Source: Micropterus salmoides (lineage: Eukaryota > Chordata > Actinopteri > Centrarchiformes > Centrarchidae). From it: 64,000 nucleotides of DNA. The notes beneath the pieces were generated by a model that did no database searches, was not told the DNA's origin, and was given only the letters and a program-made list of their open reading frames with translations. Positions 25,790-37,389 of this stretch are shown here, one piece after another. Position numbers and translations under genes: made by a program. How positions within the stretch are numbered: the first letter of the stretch is position 1; each line of letters opens with the position of its first letter. The DNA lies in contig NW_024040152.1 in NCBI RefSeq assembly GCF_014851395.1, positions 19,954,308 to 20,018,307 of the forward strand. The letters are read 5' to 3'.

Positions 25790-25990
25790 GATGAATAAGT
25801 GGATAAGACACATGCCTTTGTGTCCTGTTGTGAGAGACATGGGTTCAATTCCCACTGAGACGCATACACCAACGTGTCCCTGAGCAAGACACTTCACCCC
25901 AAATTGCTCCAGAGGTGTGTGACCTCTGATACGTATTACAATTGTAAGTCACTTTTGAAAAAAAGTGTCAGCTAAATGAGTAAATGCAAA
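25790..25990 (+). repeat. tRNA-type SINE
   Basis: Contains ATGGGTTCAATTCCCACTGAG (a B-box-like word), then GAGCAAGACACTTCACCCC and GTGTCAGCTAAATGAGTAAATG at its end, the layout of a common fish SINE. Confidence 0.65.
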
Positions 25991-26039
25991 ATTTATTTTT
26001 ATTAAAAAGTTTATTATAATTTTGGACCACTGAGCAATA

Positions 26040-26640
26040 GTCCTGTGATTTTTCTCCTTAGCCCAGGTAAGACGCTTCTTCTGCTATCTCTGGTTCAGAA
26101 GTGGCCTGACCTGACACTAGGAATGCGACACTTGTAGTTCATTTACTGCACACATCTGTGCGTGGTGCATTTTGATGCACAGCCCTTGTGAAGCTCCCTC
26201 ATGTTCTTGAATCTGCTTTCTTGACAGTCCTCTCAAAGCTGTGGTCATCCCTGTTGCTTGTACACCTTTTCCTACCATACTTTAACTTTCCATGAATATG
26301 CTTTGATACAGCACTCTGCAAACAGCCAGCCCTTTTAGCAATGACCTTCTGTGGCTTACCTTCCTTGTGGAGGGTGTCAATGAATGTCTTCTGGACAACT
26401 CATAACTTTTCCTTATGATTGTGGTTGTGTGTACTGAACCAGACTGAGAGATTAAAGGTTCTTCTCAGGTCGTTTGTGTTTTACATTCTTTATTCTTATT
26501 CTAATATTCTGAGATGTGGATTTTGAATTACCATAAGCTGTAATCATCAAGATTCAAACAAAAATGGCCTGAAATGTTACACTTTTTTTGTAATGAATCT
26601 AGAATTTATGAAAGTTTCATTTTTGAATTACGGTGTCTTG
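26040..26640 (-). pseudogene. Tc1/mariner transposon remnant
   Basis: Minus-strand bases about 26420-26040 show degraded sequence with the helix-turn-helix layout of a Tc1-type transposase and end at CAGTGGTCC, the point where the transposase fragment at 39.75-40.73 kb begins its shared part. Bases about 26490-26635 look like a Tc1 3' end (CTAATATTCTGAGATG ... TGAAAGTTTCA) in the opposite orientation. Many stops; dead. Confidence 0.55.
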
Positions 26641-27565
26641 CTCAAGGACACTTTGGTGGATGTCTCAGACCATTACTTTATCATGAAACCTATAGTATAG
26701 CCCTCACTCAAAAGTATACAAAATAAAGAAGGTTTGAACACAATCCATCTGTGGAGGACAAAAGCATTACCAACTGAGCAATGATGACATAATCAAATCA
26801 GGCTGACTATAAATAAAACTTTAATGTGCAAAGAAAAAACTTACATCAGTGATACATCTGTTCAGACAACAAGAATTGGTGATTGTATGTAAATTAATAT
26901 TTGATTTTCTTTGGTATTTTGATGGAGAAACTGTTTTAAGAAATATCTAAAACGCTTTTAGATTTGGTGCCAAGCTTTATAAAAGATGAGTTTAAATTAT
27001 TAATCGAAATCACACATCCACACAGTGTTTCCACTGGTTCAAGTTAGAAAACCAACAAACTGCCTCTAATATCACATGCCAGTAGATGGTGAATAAAGAA
27101 TAAGTTTTTTTTCTCCTCATAAACTTATGTGTTGACAAACCAAACCAAAGTGAACATGATGAAACAGTACAAATTGTTGCTTTTCAGGGATTAAGGCTGC
27201 AAAAACATTCAACAGAACGTTCTGTCTTGTTTTTTTATGTTCTATTGTTTTAAGAAGCTATTAAGCTTATGCCATTTCTTTAAAGCCAATATGTGAATAA
27301 CATGGAAGCAAGCTTGTCAAACTAATAGATTCAACCCTCCAGTAAATTATTTGCCTCTGAATTAATGTCATTTAAAAACGGTATTGTATTGACACTTTAA
27401 AGGCAGCACTTTGGCAAACAGGAATAAACAGCAGACTTGAGATTCCCTCTGACAATCTGAAAGAACAGGAAAATCAATTAGATATATTTACGTAGTGTAC
27501 ATTAGTGTTGCTTTGTGTCTGCTAATATTGAGTTTGGATTTTCTGTGCCCCTTTGTGGCCAAAAA

Positions 27566-27762
27566 TCTCTCATTTAATCTCGCTTTTATCCAAAGTGATT
27601 TACAATTGCTATACATGTCAGAGGTCGCACGCCTATGGAGCAGCTAGGGGTTAAGTGTCTTGCTCAGGGACACATGGTGGATGTCTAACAGTGGGAATTG
27701 AACCCAGGTCTCCCACACCAAAGGCAAGCATCTTATCTATGCGCGATCACCACCCCTCAGCT
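27566..27762 (-). repeat. tRNA-type SINE inserted in unit B
   Basis: Contains GAATTGAACCCAGGTCTCCC and TTAAGTGTCTTGCTCAGGGAC; the block interrupts sequence that is continuous in unit A near 19355, so it inserted after the duplication. Confidence 0.7.
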
Positions 27763-28284
27763 ATAAATACATTTTTGAGGTAGTTGTAGTTTCACTGTGA
27801 GAACAAAACAACTAAAGAAAAATGTGTGGTCTTACATATTTCTTGGAAGTTTTTTTTTCCACTTCTCATCTTCAGACTCTGTTCCTGATTAGAACACAGA
27901 AAAAGGAGAACAGAAAATACCATCTTGTCATTTTATATATAAATATAAGCATAGATTGTTTCAGCAACACTAGTAAAATAACACTTCTGCAGAGATATGT
28001 GAAATGACTGTGAGATCAGTGATGCACTGGTCTGTGAAAGTTGGAACAGTACAGGACTACTCACTAAAATATAATATATGTAAAGACAGAAACCCTTCAA
28101 ATGCCGCTCAACTTTAACAGAATGGCCCACAGTAATATTAGTTTTTGTTCTGTTTATTGCTATAAAAATATAATCCTTGACAATCTGTATGCCTATACTC
28201 TCAGAGATTCCAGACATTTTGGGGACAAAATGTATATCTGTAGTATCTCATGCTCCCCAACTCCAAAATTACCAGTTTCCTCAC

Positions 28285-31200
28285 CTGCGAGACAGTCTGG
28301 AAAGCCGGTTCCACACACTAAATGTGACCAATAAAAAAAAAAAAGAAAAAAGATTATAAATACATGAATCACATTTTCATAAAACGGAAACAATTCAAAA
28401 TGCCTATCTGCAGGGGTGTATTCGTAATCTGGCAGACTAGGCAAATGCTGGTCAACGACTTGCCCATACATCACAGACAGCGGTCCATTTGGTTCTAATT
28501 GGCCACAATAATCGACATTTGCTACAGGGGCTGCAGTAGCTATAACATCAGCTGCAGTACACGACATTGTGCTGCCATAGGTTATTTTGTCAGCATCGCT
28601 TTGGCTAAGCCAATGTTGCTGTGAGTGACCTTGGTCCATATGTAATATGATAAAATCATTAAAGGTTCAGTGTCTAAGTTTTAGTGGCATCTAGTGGTGA
28701 GAGTTGCAAATTGCAACCAACGGCTTACTCACTGCTCACCCCTCACATTGCAAGCGTGTAGGAGAAACTACGGGACACACTCGGTCGGCTCTTGTGGTAA
28801 ATAATAAGTGTGGTCCTCCATTTGTCCAAATTCAATTTCTCTTCTTACTTCTAATAAAACAGACCACTACTACTACTTCTTCCGTTTTCATTCAATGTAT
28901 TGACAAAACACGCTCTGTAGAGCAGTTTGTCCATTTGGGCTACTGTAGAAACAACATGGAAACTTCCATGTAAGGGCCTGCGGTGAATGTAGATAGAAAT
29001 GGCTCATTCTGAGGTAATAAAAACGTAACGGTTCATTATGTAAGGTCTTTATACACCACAGAAAACATAGTTATGTATATTATATTGCATTTCTGTCAAT
29101 AGATCCTCCTAAATATTACACGCTGAACCTTGAAGATTATTAGGCAAAGGGTTCCGTTGATAAAGATGTGACTGTGTAATAGGGCCTGTCATGTCATGCA
29201 TTAATTGAATAAACAGCTATTTTCTCATTCCCAGTATGTTTTTATTAAAACTGTACAGCTTTGACAGGGAATTCCAACCATTCTGGACCTAATAATAATT
29301 TGAAATGATACTGTGACATCTAGCAGAGTTTTTTTCTTTGAAAATTACTTGAATATGAGTTGTGTACTCCATGGCCACCTCTGATCACCAGGGAGTCAGT
29401 AAATGAGTACACTGATCCACTTGCACTGGTATACTTCTGCCTGATTATGGTGGGACGATTTTTTGTCCCAGTCCAGCCCTGTCTTTCAGTGTAGCACAAC
29501 AAACTTAATCTGGGCCGGTATTTATCAAGCTTCTCAAAGTGCCATTTTAGTCTTAAGGGCTGAGAATTCATGAAATTTACTCCTACTTTTAAACTTAAGA
29601 ATAAAAGCAAGTTATCAAATTTCTCAAAGCTGAGAATCACTCTTACTCTCCCAGTTATTTAAGACAGCTCGAGAGGTGGTTAGGAGTTGCCAGTAGGGGC
29701 TTGTGATGGCACTGTGGAGACAGAGACATGCGGAGAGGAGAGGGAGAATAATGACGACGCGCAGTTAATAAGATGGGGTCGGACAGCCCAGGCATAAACT
29801 TTTTCAGCAAGTTGTTGAGGGACGTCATCTCGCCACTGACAGTAATGCGTTTTCTGTTAAATTGAAGGTTGTGATGACGCTTCGTTTATTTGCCATTAGG
29901 CTACAGCTCCCCACACTGTCACGCGTTTCATCGACTTCCCAACAACACCGCCCGTAATCCAACAGAAGCAAACACAGTTCATGCAAATAGCCGGCAATAC
30001 AGGAGGCGCATTTGATGGCGCTCATCTAAAGATAAACTTTTTTTTTACGTTAATTTATTAACGTGTAGGCCCATGTCATAATGTATTATCTTGAAAATTC
30101 TTTATTGTTAAATGTGTGTTGAATATAAACTCCTCTTAGGAATTTCACCATTCAATGTGAATTTATCTGAGAATATTCTTAAATAAGGAAATCTATTCAG
30201 TGATTGGTCCTTGGCAACATCGACATCCAAAATCCTGTTTGCGGCACAGCAAAGTGTCGTAAATCAGCACCAAGACTGACACTTAAGATTTAGTCCTACA
30301 CTTCACTCAAATTAGGACTATGATGCTTGATAACTAACTTTTAAGCACAGCTTTGAGCCAAGAATTTTTTTTACTCTTAAGTCAGTTCTTAGCAGTGTTT
30401 TTATGAGTAATTCTGAGAAGCTTGATAAATATGGGCACTGATCTATTTTTCTACTTGCCTGCCTTCTTGTTGTTGGAGCTCTGCAATGCGATTCCTTAAG
30501 CATAAAGAAAAAAAAACAACTTATTGATAAGCACAGAAAACACTTAAAAATAAGACCAGATAACACAAAAATACATTCACTCAATACAGTCACGGTTAAT
30601 AACTGATCTTTTGTTTTCTGTTATGTTATGTATAGAACTCACTTGTATTTTTTCACCATGAAAATGCAGAAGAGTGCAAAGATCACAGCGGTACCAATCC
30701 CCACTGCTGTGGGAATGATGATGTGGTTAAAGGTTTCTGTACCTGCAAACGGACAGAATTTACATAAGAGCCATTCTTCCACTGTATTACATACATGACT
30801 TTATGGACATCCTGTCCATACAAAATTCTCTGCAGGTAATGTTAATACAAGACTACATGTTGTATTTTGAAAACTACACTGGAACTGATATCAGTGTCAT
30901 GCACAATAAACCGATTTTCCTTACTTCCTCACTTGATACTCTACTACTACTAATAAAATATAAATTTTTACTGCAGTAATTAACAGAATAAAAGAAAAGA
31001 TCTCACATTTTACATCAAGTGTCAGTGTTGAATAGGAAGTCTTTGGGCCGTAAAATTGTGATGTGCAGGTGACCTCTCTGTGGTCATCCTTCTCCTCAGG
31101 AATAAACGTCAGGATGGATAGTGTCTCCCAGTAGCCAACATAAATTTGTCTGTGGACCTCAATGACATCAGTGTCTGTGGTTGCCCTACTCCATGTGAGT

Positions 31201-31957
31201 TTAGGCACATTGGAGGGGCAGGTATGGATTACTGAACACATGACAGTGTAGGGACGATCTTGAATGGCTGTCTTTGGGTGAATCAGTGTAGGTTTTGGAG
31301 GTTCATCTACAAATGAAAAAGGCAAAGATAAAGTAAGAGGTAAATCGCTATAACAGAAAATCTGTGTTTATATGATCTTAAAAGGTTGGTGACATACTGA
31401 GCATTGTGAACTCAACACAATCTTCAACAAAGGAGAACTTGTCGATGGTGGATGTATCACCCGGTGTCCGTGCTAGTTCAATCCGGAAACAGAAAGGGCC
31501 ATTGTCATGGTCTTTAATTTCAGTTATTTCTAAAGTGCAGTTGCTAGCACTCTTTTCCTCCAGCAACCTTGTGCGCCCCCTGAAGTTTTCCGAGATTTCT
31601 GTGGAATCTTCATGATAGATGCGTTGATCTCGCCCTTTTGAAGAATGCCAGATCTTTCTGAGTTTGGAGGCTGGCAGGTTCTCTTTAGGATGGGTGAATG
31701 AACAGGGTACCACAACACAGGATGAAACCAGGACCTCAAGTTGTTTTACAACAGTGGCCTTCCATTCTTCACTAAACACAGGGCTGCTAATAGCTGAAAT
31801 AGACAACGGGAAGTGACAGAAGAAAGACGTCACTTCTAAGTGGTGTCTTTGATTTTTTAAGTGTATTTAGATATGTGATTGGAAGTTAAAGAGGTGATGT
31901 AACCATATTACCTGCCAAGAGCAGACAGAATATCATCATTTTTCTATCTTTGTGCAT
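28285..31957 (-). CDS. Siglec-like receptor B (V-set, C2-set, TM)
   Basis: Duplicate of gene A. Exons on the minus strand: 31957-31912 (signal peptide), 31793-31398 (V-set), 31306-31007 (C2-set), 30742-30643 (stem and TM), 30494-30459 and 28317-28285 (tail). The V-set differs from A by one visible residue (KQLEV for KHLEV) and keeps Trp26, Arg119 and the Siglec cysteines. The C2 exon ends in T instead of C, so the residue at the stem junction becomes Cys instead of Arg, giving an unpaired cysteine next to the membrane. Exon 5 again ends in a GC donor (AG then GCAAGT). The intron to exon 6 is about 2.1 kb, against 120 bp in A, because it holds several mobile elements. If that intron is not removed, the tail ends within 16 residues. 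Exons beyond 28285 are not resolved. Confidence 0.82.
28401..28661. repeat. Unclassified repeat fragment in gene B intron
   Basis: Begins CTGCAGGGGTGTATTCG and has no counterpart in unit A, so it is inserted DNA. No coding content. Confidence 0.4.
28662..29131. repeat. MITE with AAGGTTCAGTGT ends, copy 1
   Basis: Starts AAGGTTCAGTGTCTAAG and ends CACGCTGAACCTT, an inverted pair. Internal words GTTGCAAATTGCAACCA and CATAACTATGT are shared, in opposite orientation, with the copy at 56405-57247. The element lies in the intron between exons 5 and 6 of gene B. Confidence 0.75.
29512..30436. mobile_element. Non-autonomous DNA transposon (Harbinger-like?)
   Basis: Inverted ends: GGGCCGGTATTTATCAAGCTTCTC at the left and, as complement at the right, GAGAAGCTTGATAAATATGGGC. 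Length about 925 bp. Internal sequence has no full transposase. The superfamily is my guess from end resemblance; no target duplication was confirmed. It inserted in gene B after the A/B duplication. Confidence 0.6.
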
Positions 31958-32225
31958 ATTTCTGAGGTTTTTCCTGGTGTAATACTGTGGTGTTTAAACA
32001 AAATGAAATAAAAGTGGGAAAACAATTATATAGAATAATTAATATAATTGCACAGGTTAAACAACTTGAAAGTGTATTATATGACAAATTAATGTGAGAT
32101 CATATACAATATATTTGATGACGTGAACAGCTCACTCTTTTCCCATCCTTTCATGCTATTCAATGACAGAGATTAAGACAAAACTAAATGAATGAATCTA
32201 GGTTGACAAACCGTTATGATACAGT

Positions 32226-33500
32226 TAGTGCTGGGCATTGATAAATTTTAATCGCAGTTTACCACTTGATTTTCTTGCGATTAATCACATTCCTATGCGC
32301 ATAATTTATTATGAATTATAAAGTAGTGTATTGCTCACTTTTAATTTTACTGATATATACACAAATGCAATAACGTGGTTTCCAAACACTTTAAACAAAT
32401 AATGTGCTTTTTACCAGCAGTATTCCCTTTACCCTTTACACAGTAGCAATAAATGTATTTCTTTTAAATCTCAAATTAAACATTAATGTAATCAAATCAA
32501 ATATTAAACTAAAGCTATTTGCCACTGCCAGGGCATTACTTTTTATCTAGCTTGTTAAAGCAAGTTACAATTAGAGTCCAGTTTTCTTTTTTTCTGAATA
32601 GGTATCAGCAGAAACATTTTTCTTTTATCAGAGAGCAGCATAAACAGTCTAGGGCCTATGTTCAGTAGCAGGTTTCCCTGTTAGAGTGAGGTAAAGTGGT
32701 CAAGCAAGGTGCACCGACAAGCGGGTGCGTTCCCGTGAAACTGTCGCAATTGTGCTCGCCTCACCCACATGCCCATCCGCTGCCGAAATTGAATTGTCTT
32801 GAACTTTTTGTACACTACGCTCAGCACAAATAATTAAAAGAGAGACTGATCCTCACTGTTTGTTGAGTTTCCTGAATCTATTACAGTTTACTGAATAGTT
32901 ATCAGTATATTAACAGGAGGGAATTCACATGGCAGAGCATCCCCACAAAACTAGATGAAGGCCTATCAGGTAAAGTTAAGTAGCCTATCATTTTAAATTA
33001 AGTTAAATAGGCTACAGCTGTGTAGCGCACAGAAGCCATTGCCATGGTTACTCTCCACAGAGCCCCTGCCGTTTACTCGTGGAGCGCTTGTCTCCCTTTC
33101 TGTTCACCTGAGGAAAGAGCAGCCCCGCGGGGCCAAGTGACTATGTTGGGATTTTAAGAACGTTGACATCTTCCCCAATACTAATCATCATGCAGTGTGC
33201 AGCTATCCACTTCGCTATGGCATTTAATTGTTGTCTTGTCTTGCTTTTGTTTATCTATTTCTTCCACACGCTGCATCCAAGTAGTCTGCTGAAGCCTCCC
33301 TCCACTGCTTGTTTGAGTGGGTGATTTGCAGGCTGACCAAGATCCCACCCCTTCTGTGACCCATGGTTTGACTGTACGTGTATTCAGAGCCAGTGACAAA
33401 CGGACTTTGAAAATAATAATAAAAACCGCGTTAACGTGAAATAAAATAAGTTAAGCGTTAAGTAATGCGTTAACACGATAATAACGCATTAACGTGCCCC
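32226..33500. mobile_element. hAT-like non-autonomous element, copy 1
   Basis: Starts TAGTGCTGGGCATTG and carries GCGATTAATCACATT-type words near the left end and AACGCATTAACGTGCCCC at the right. Most of it matches 61687-62573 (for example TTTACCAGCAGTATTCCCTTTAC and TGGGTGATTTGCAGGCTGA). It separates the 5' UTR exon from the ATG exon of gene B and is absent from unit A. An internal block around 33010-33170 has no counterpart in the other copy. Confidence 0.7.
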
Positions 33501-33673
33501 ACAGTACCCTGTGGAAGGGCCTTTAATTAAACCAAAATGTTCAAAATTGCCAAGCAGTACAGTACATCAGTCATCAGTCTCAAACAAAATGTTCAGATGT
33601 AGTGAGCCACATATTAGATATTCTATTTTTTTTTTATTTTATTTTTTTAAGTATTTAGTTATCAGAATCTTAC

Positions 33674-33720
33674 CTGATTTTGCGGCTGATCTCAGTCTGC
33701 TGTCCTGAAGTTCAGTTCAA
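33674..33720 (-). other. 5' UTR exon of gene B
   Basis: CAGCCGCAAAATCAG followed by GTAAGATTC on the minus strand, matching the exon ends before genes A and C. The intron to the ATG exon (acceptor just above 31984) is enlarged to about 1.7 kb by the hAT-like insertion. Confidence 0.55.
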
Positions 33721-34479
33721 TAAGACATTAACTGTAGGGGCAACAGAAGGCACAGCAGGGAAAACTACAAAAATTGTTCCCCTTTTTTCCTTTTATGGGG
33801 TGTGAGGGTGAGAGCAGTGGGAGGTCTCTTCCCTATGTATGTCTATGTGTAAAAATGCATTGTACATGACGCTATTCCTTCTGTTGTTAGTGTGTCTTTG
33901 ACACATAGGATTTAAAATGGACCGGTAACTTGAGTTGAATTGCTGACTTTTAGCTTTAATAGCATTTAAGGGCAGTGGTTCTGACCCATTTAAGCTATAG
34001 GGGCCAGATTGGTGTTAGCTGCTTTTTTAAAAAGTGGTATGGTACAACAACAAATTGGAGAAGCCAAGTCAAGCAGGTCATAAAAGGTTTAAAACAAGAC
34101 GCTGCATTTTAAGTTTAAGAAATTTGGATTTGTAGCGCTGTTGCATTGTGCCGTAATACAACAAACCAAGTAACTGTTTAGAACAGAGGTTTTGAAATAG
34201 AGGCGTGCCTCCCTGGGGAGATTTACACTGGGTGGAGGGAGAGACATGAGATAATGAGTTACATAGATAAGACACAGATGCATGTGTAACCGAGGCAAGT
34301 GGTGAGGTGTCCAAATCACCAAGCAGCTAATTAAATGTTGCCATAGGTTCCTCACACATAATAAAGAGACTGGAAGGGTAATTTATTGATCATCAATATT
34401 AAAAATCAGGTTTTCAGACAGTTTTATTTACTACAACAGGACAAAAGTTTAAGCAATACTAACCCAGAACAAGATGTTA

Positions 34480-35080
34480 ACGATAATCAATGGAGCAGTG
34501 CTGAGGATGAATTTGAGCTTTAAAGTCTGATAGCTTGGGGGAAAAGCTGCTCTGCAGTCTGGTGGTCCCCCTCTATATCTCTTCCCAGAAGGCAGCAGGG
34601 TGAACAGGCTGCAGCTGGGGTGGGTACTGTCCTTTAGTATAATTTGGGCTCAACGCAAGCACCTCACTGATATCACTGATGGTCAGGAGATGGGTACCAA
34701 TGATCTTCTGAGCAGTTTGTGATGTTTTCAGTCAGGATGCTTTCTATTGCTCCGCTGTAAAAGCTGACAAGAACTTGAATTTGGCCTTCTTAAGCTTCCT
34801 CAAGACATAGTCGTTTCTGAGCTTTCTTCACCAGCGTGGAGATGTGAGATGACATGTCAGGTTTTCTGTGATGCTGATTCCCAGGAACCTGAAACTGTTC
34901 ACCTGCTCCACCTCAGCTCCACTGATGTAGACAGGAGTGTATGTCAGGGATGTAGTCGTGGGTGTACAGCGTGAAGAGATTACAGATTACATCAACTAAC
35001 TGATTGGCACAGGTTTTTAGTACACAGCCAGGAATGTTATCAGGCCCAGGACTCTTCTCACACACACACATATATATAAA
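34480..35080. repeat. Repeat-like interval, unclassified
   Basis: Sequence style (CTTCCCAGAAGGCAGCAGGG, GGAACCTGAAACTGTTCACC) is that of an abundant fish interspersed repeat. A short CA/TA run sits at about 35059-35078. No gene. Confidence 0.35.
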
Positions 35081-35084
35081 ATCC

Positions 35085-37385
35085 CCCTCTCACCCTTGCG
35101 GGGTGGTACGTGTCATCCTCAAGCTTGGGTCCTCTACCAGAGGCCTGGGAGTTTGAGGGTTCTGCGCAGTATCTTAGCTGTTCCTAGGACTGCATTCTTC
35201 TGGACAGAGACCTCTGATGTTTTACTTGGAATCTGCTGTCACCATTCTCTCAGTTTGGGGGTCACAGCCCCCAGTGCTCCGATTACCACTGGCACCACTG
35301 TTGCTCTTACTTTCCACATCTTTTCTAGCTCCTCTTTCAGCCCTTGGTATTTCTCAAGCTTCTCGTGTTCCTTCTTGATGTTGCTGTCGCTTGGGATTGC
35401 CACATCTATCACTGCAGCCTTCTTTTGCCGTTTCTCGATCAACACGATGTCTGGTTGGTTTAGCCATCACCAGGTTGTCAGTCTGGATCTTGAAGTCCCA
35501 CAGGATCTTAGCTCTGTCATTCTCAACTACCTTAGGAGGTGTCTTCCATTTTGACCTTGGGACTTCCAGCTTCTGTCATTTAGTCCAGCCTTTTCCAGCC
35601 ACTGGTAGGATTTCTTGATATCAGCCACTTCTTCTATTTGTCTGTGGTACATGCCGTGCAGCGGCTTGTCTCTCCATGAATGTTCTTTGTCTTCCTTGTC
35701 CTCACCCTCTGGTTTCTGCTGCCTGAGGTATTCACTAAGCCCTTCATCTGTGGGGGCCATCTTCCTGATGTACTCCTGGATCTTTGTTGTTTCATCCTGG
35801 ACAGTGGTCTTGACACTCACTAGCCCTTGGCCTCCCTCACTACGCTTGGTGTACAGTCTCAGCGTGCTGGATTTGGGATGAAACTACATGCATTGTGAGG
35901 AGTTTTCTTGTCTTGATGTCAGTGGCTTCTATCTCCTCCTTTGGCCAGTTTATTATACCAGCGGGCTTTCTGATGACTGTGTTGATGGCTCGGATCTTGT
36001 TCTTCCCATTCAGCTGACTTTTCAGGACCTGCCTTACTCTCTGTAGGTATTTGGCTGTGGCGGACTTCCTTGCTGCCTCTTCATGGTTTCCATTAGCCTG
36101 CGGCACCCCAAGGTATTTTTAGCTGTCCGGAACATCTGTAATGTGGCCTTCTGGTAGTTCAACCCCCTGTTTGATACCATGTGACCACACTTGTCCAGTC
36201 CGAACGACATTCCAATGTCGTTGCTGTAGATCCTGGTAGCATGGGTCAGTGAGTCGATGTCTCGCTCATTTCTGGCATACAGCTTGATGTCCTCTATGTA
36301 GAGGTGGTGACTGATGGTTGTTCCACTTTGGAACTGGTATCCGTAGCCAGTCTTTGTGATGATCTGGCTGAGGGGGTTCAGGCCTATGAAGAACAGCAGC
36401 GGGGATAGTGCATCGCCTTGGTATGTGCCGCACTTGATGGTGACTTGTGCAATTGGCTTTGAGTTGGCTTCCAGACTTGTTTTCCACAGCCCTATTGAGT
36501 TCTTGAAGGTTATTAGTGTCCTTTTGATCTTGTACATTTCCAAGCATTCCAGTATCCATGTATGTAGCATTGAGTCATAGGCTTTCTTGTAGTCAATCCA
36601 GGCGGTGCACAGATTGGTCTGCCTGGTCTTGCAGTCTCGAGTGACTGCTCTATCAACAAGTAGCTGGTGCTTGGCTCCACTGGTATTACTGCCCATTCCC
36701 TTCTGGGCCATGTCCATGTATTGAGCCATGTGCCTACTCATCTTAGCCGCTATGTTGCCTGACAGGAACTTCCATGTTGTGCAGAGGCAGGTTATTGGCT
36801 GGTAGTTGGATGGGATTGTTCCCTTCTGGGGATCCTTCATGATCAGGACTGTCCATCCTTGGGTTAACCATTCTGGGTGGGTCCCATCCATCAGCAGTTG
36901 GTTCATTTGTGCTGCCAGGCGTTCATCCAGTGCAGTTATTTTCTTCAGCCAGTAGGTGTGGATCATGTCAGGGCCTGGTGCTGTCCAGCTCTTCATACCT
37001 GCCACTCTTTCTTGGATGTCTGCCGTTGTAATGGTTACTACATCCTTTTCTGGGAGATTGCGGTGATCTATTCTTAGATCCACTAGCCACTAGCATTGGT
37101 GTTGTGGGATGCCTCTTTCCCCCATAGGTTCTTCCAGTATTGTTCAGTCTCAGCCCTGGGTGGATCTGATCTTGTGTTATTACCCTGCCACTGAGAGTAG
37201 ACTTTGGATGGTTCGGTGGAGAACATCTGGTTTATTCTCCTGGCTTCTGCTTCTCCCTTGTATCTCTTTAGGCGGGTAGCCAGAGCGGTAAGTCTTTGTT
37301 TGGCAGTCTCCAGAGCCTCGGGTATCGACAGCTTGTTGTATTTCTCAGGTAGCCCCTTCCTTGCAAGATATATATATCTATATCT
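35085..37385 (-). mobile_element. Non-LTR retrotransposon pol remnant (R4/Dong-Rex6-like?)
   Basis: Minus-strand frames cover the region upstream of and through the polymerase: RLKRYKGEAEARRINQMF near 37280, then one open frame of 349 codons (37083-36034) with SWTAPGPDMIHTYWLKK, IPSNYQPITCLCTTWK, LCTAWIDYKKAYDSM (motif A) and CGTYQGDALSPLLFF (motif B). Motif C reads YIEDIKLYA where YMDD would be expected, so the first catalytic Asp of the pair is Glu. Later frames (about 36106-35239) give the C-terminal half (AGIINWPKEEIEATDIKT, YHRQIEEVADI). Assignment to the R4 group is from memory of family style and is uncertain. Confidence 0.72.
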
Positions 37386-37389
37386 CTGC

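Larger units (their letters stand above)
26692..34475 (-). repeat. Segmental duplication, unit B
   Basis: Partner of 18316-22640. Gains in this unit relative to unit A are: a SINE at about 27566-27762, a composite of repeats at about 28400-30436 inside the intron between exons 5 and 6, and a hAT-like element with extra DNA at about 32226-33575 upstream of the ATG exon. Otherwise order and orientation are unchanged. Confidence 0.85.

Noticed and set aside
28193..28639. 148-codon minus-strand frame overlapping gene B exon 6
   Set aside because: It runs from an inserted repeat through the splice sites of exon 6 in the wrong frame.
35096..35554. 152-codon plus-strand open frame
   Set aside because: Antisense to the C-terminal pol of the LINE on the minus strand.
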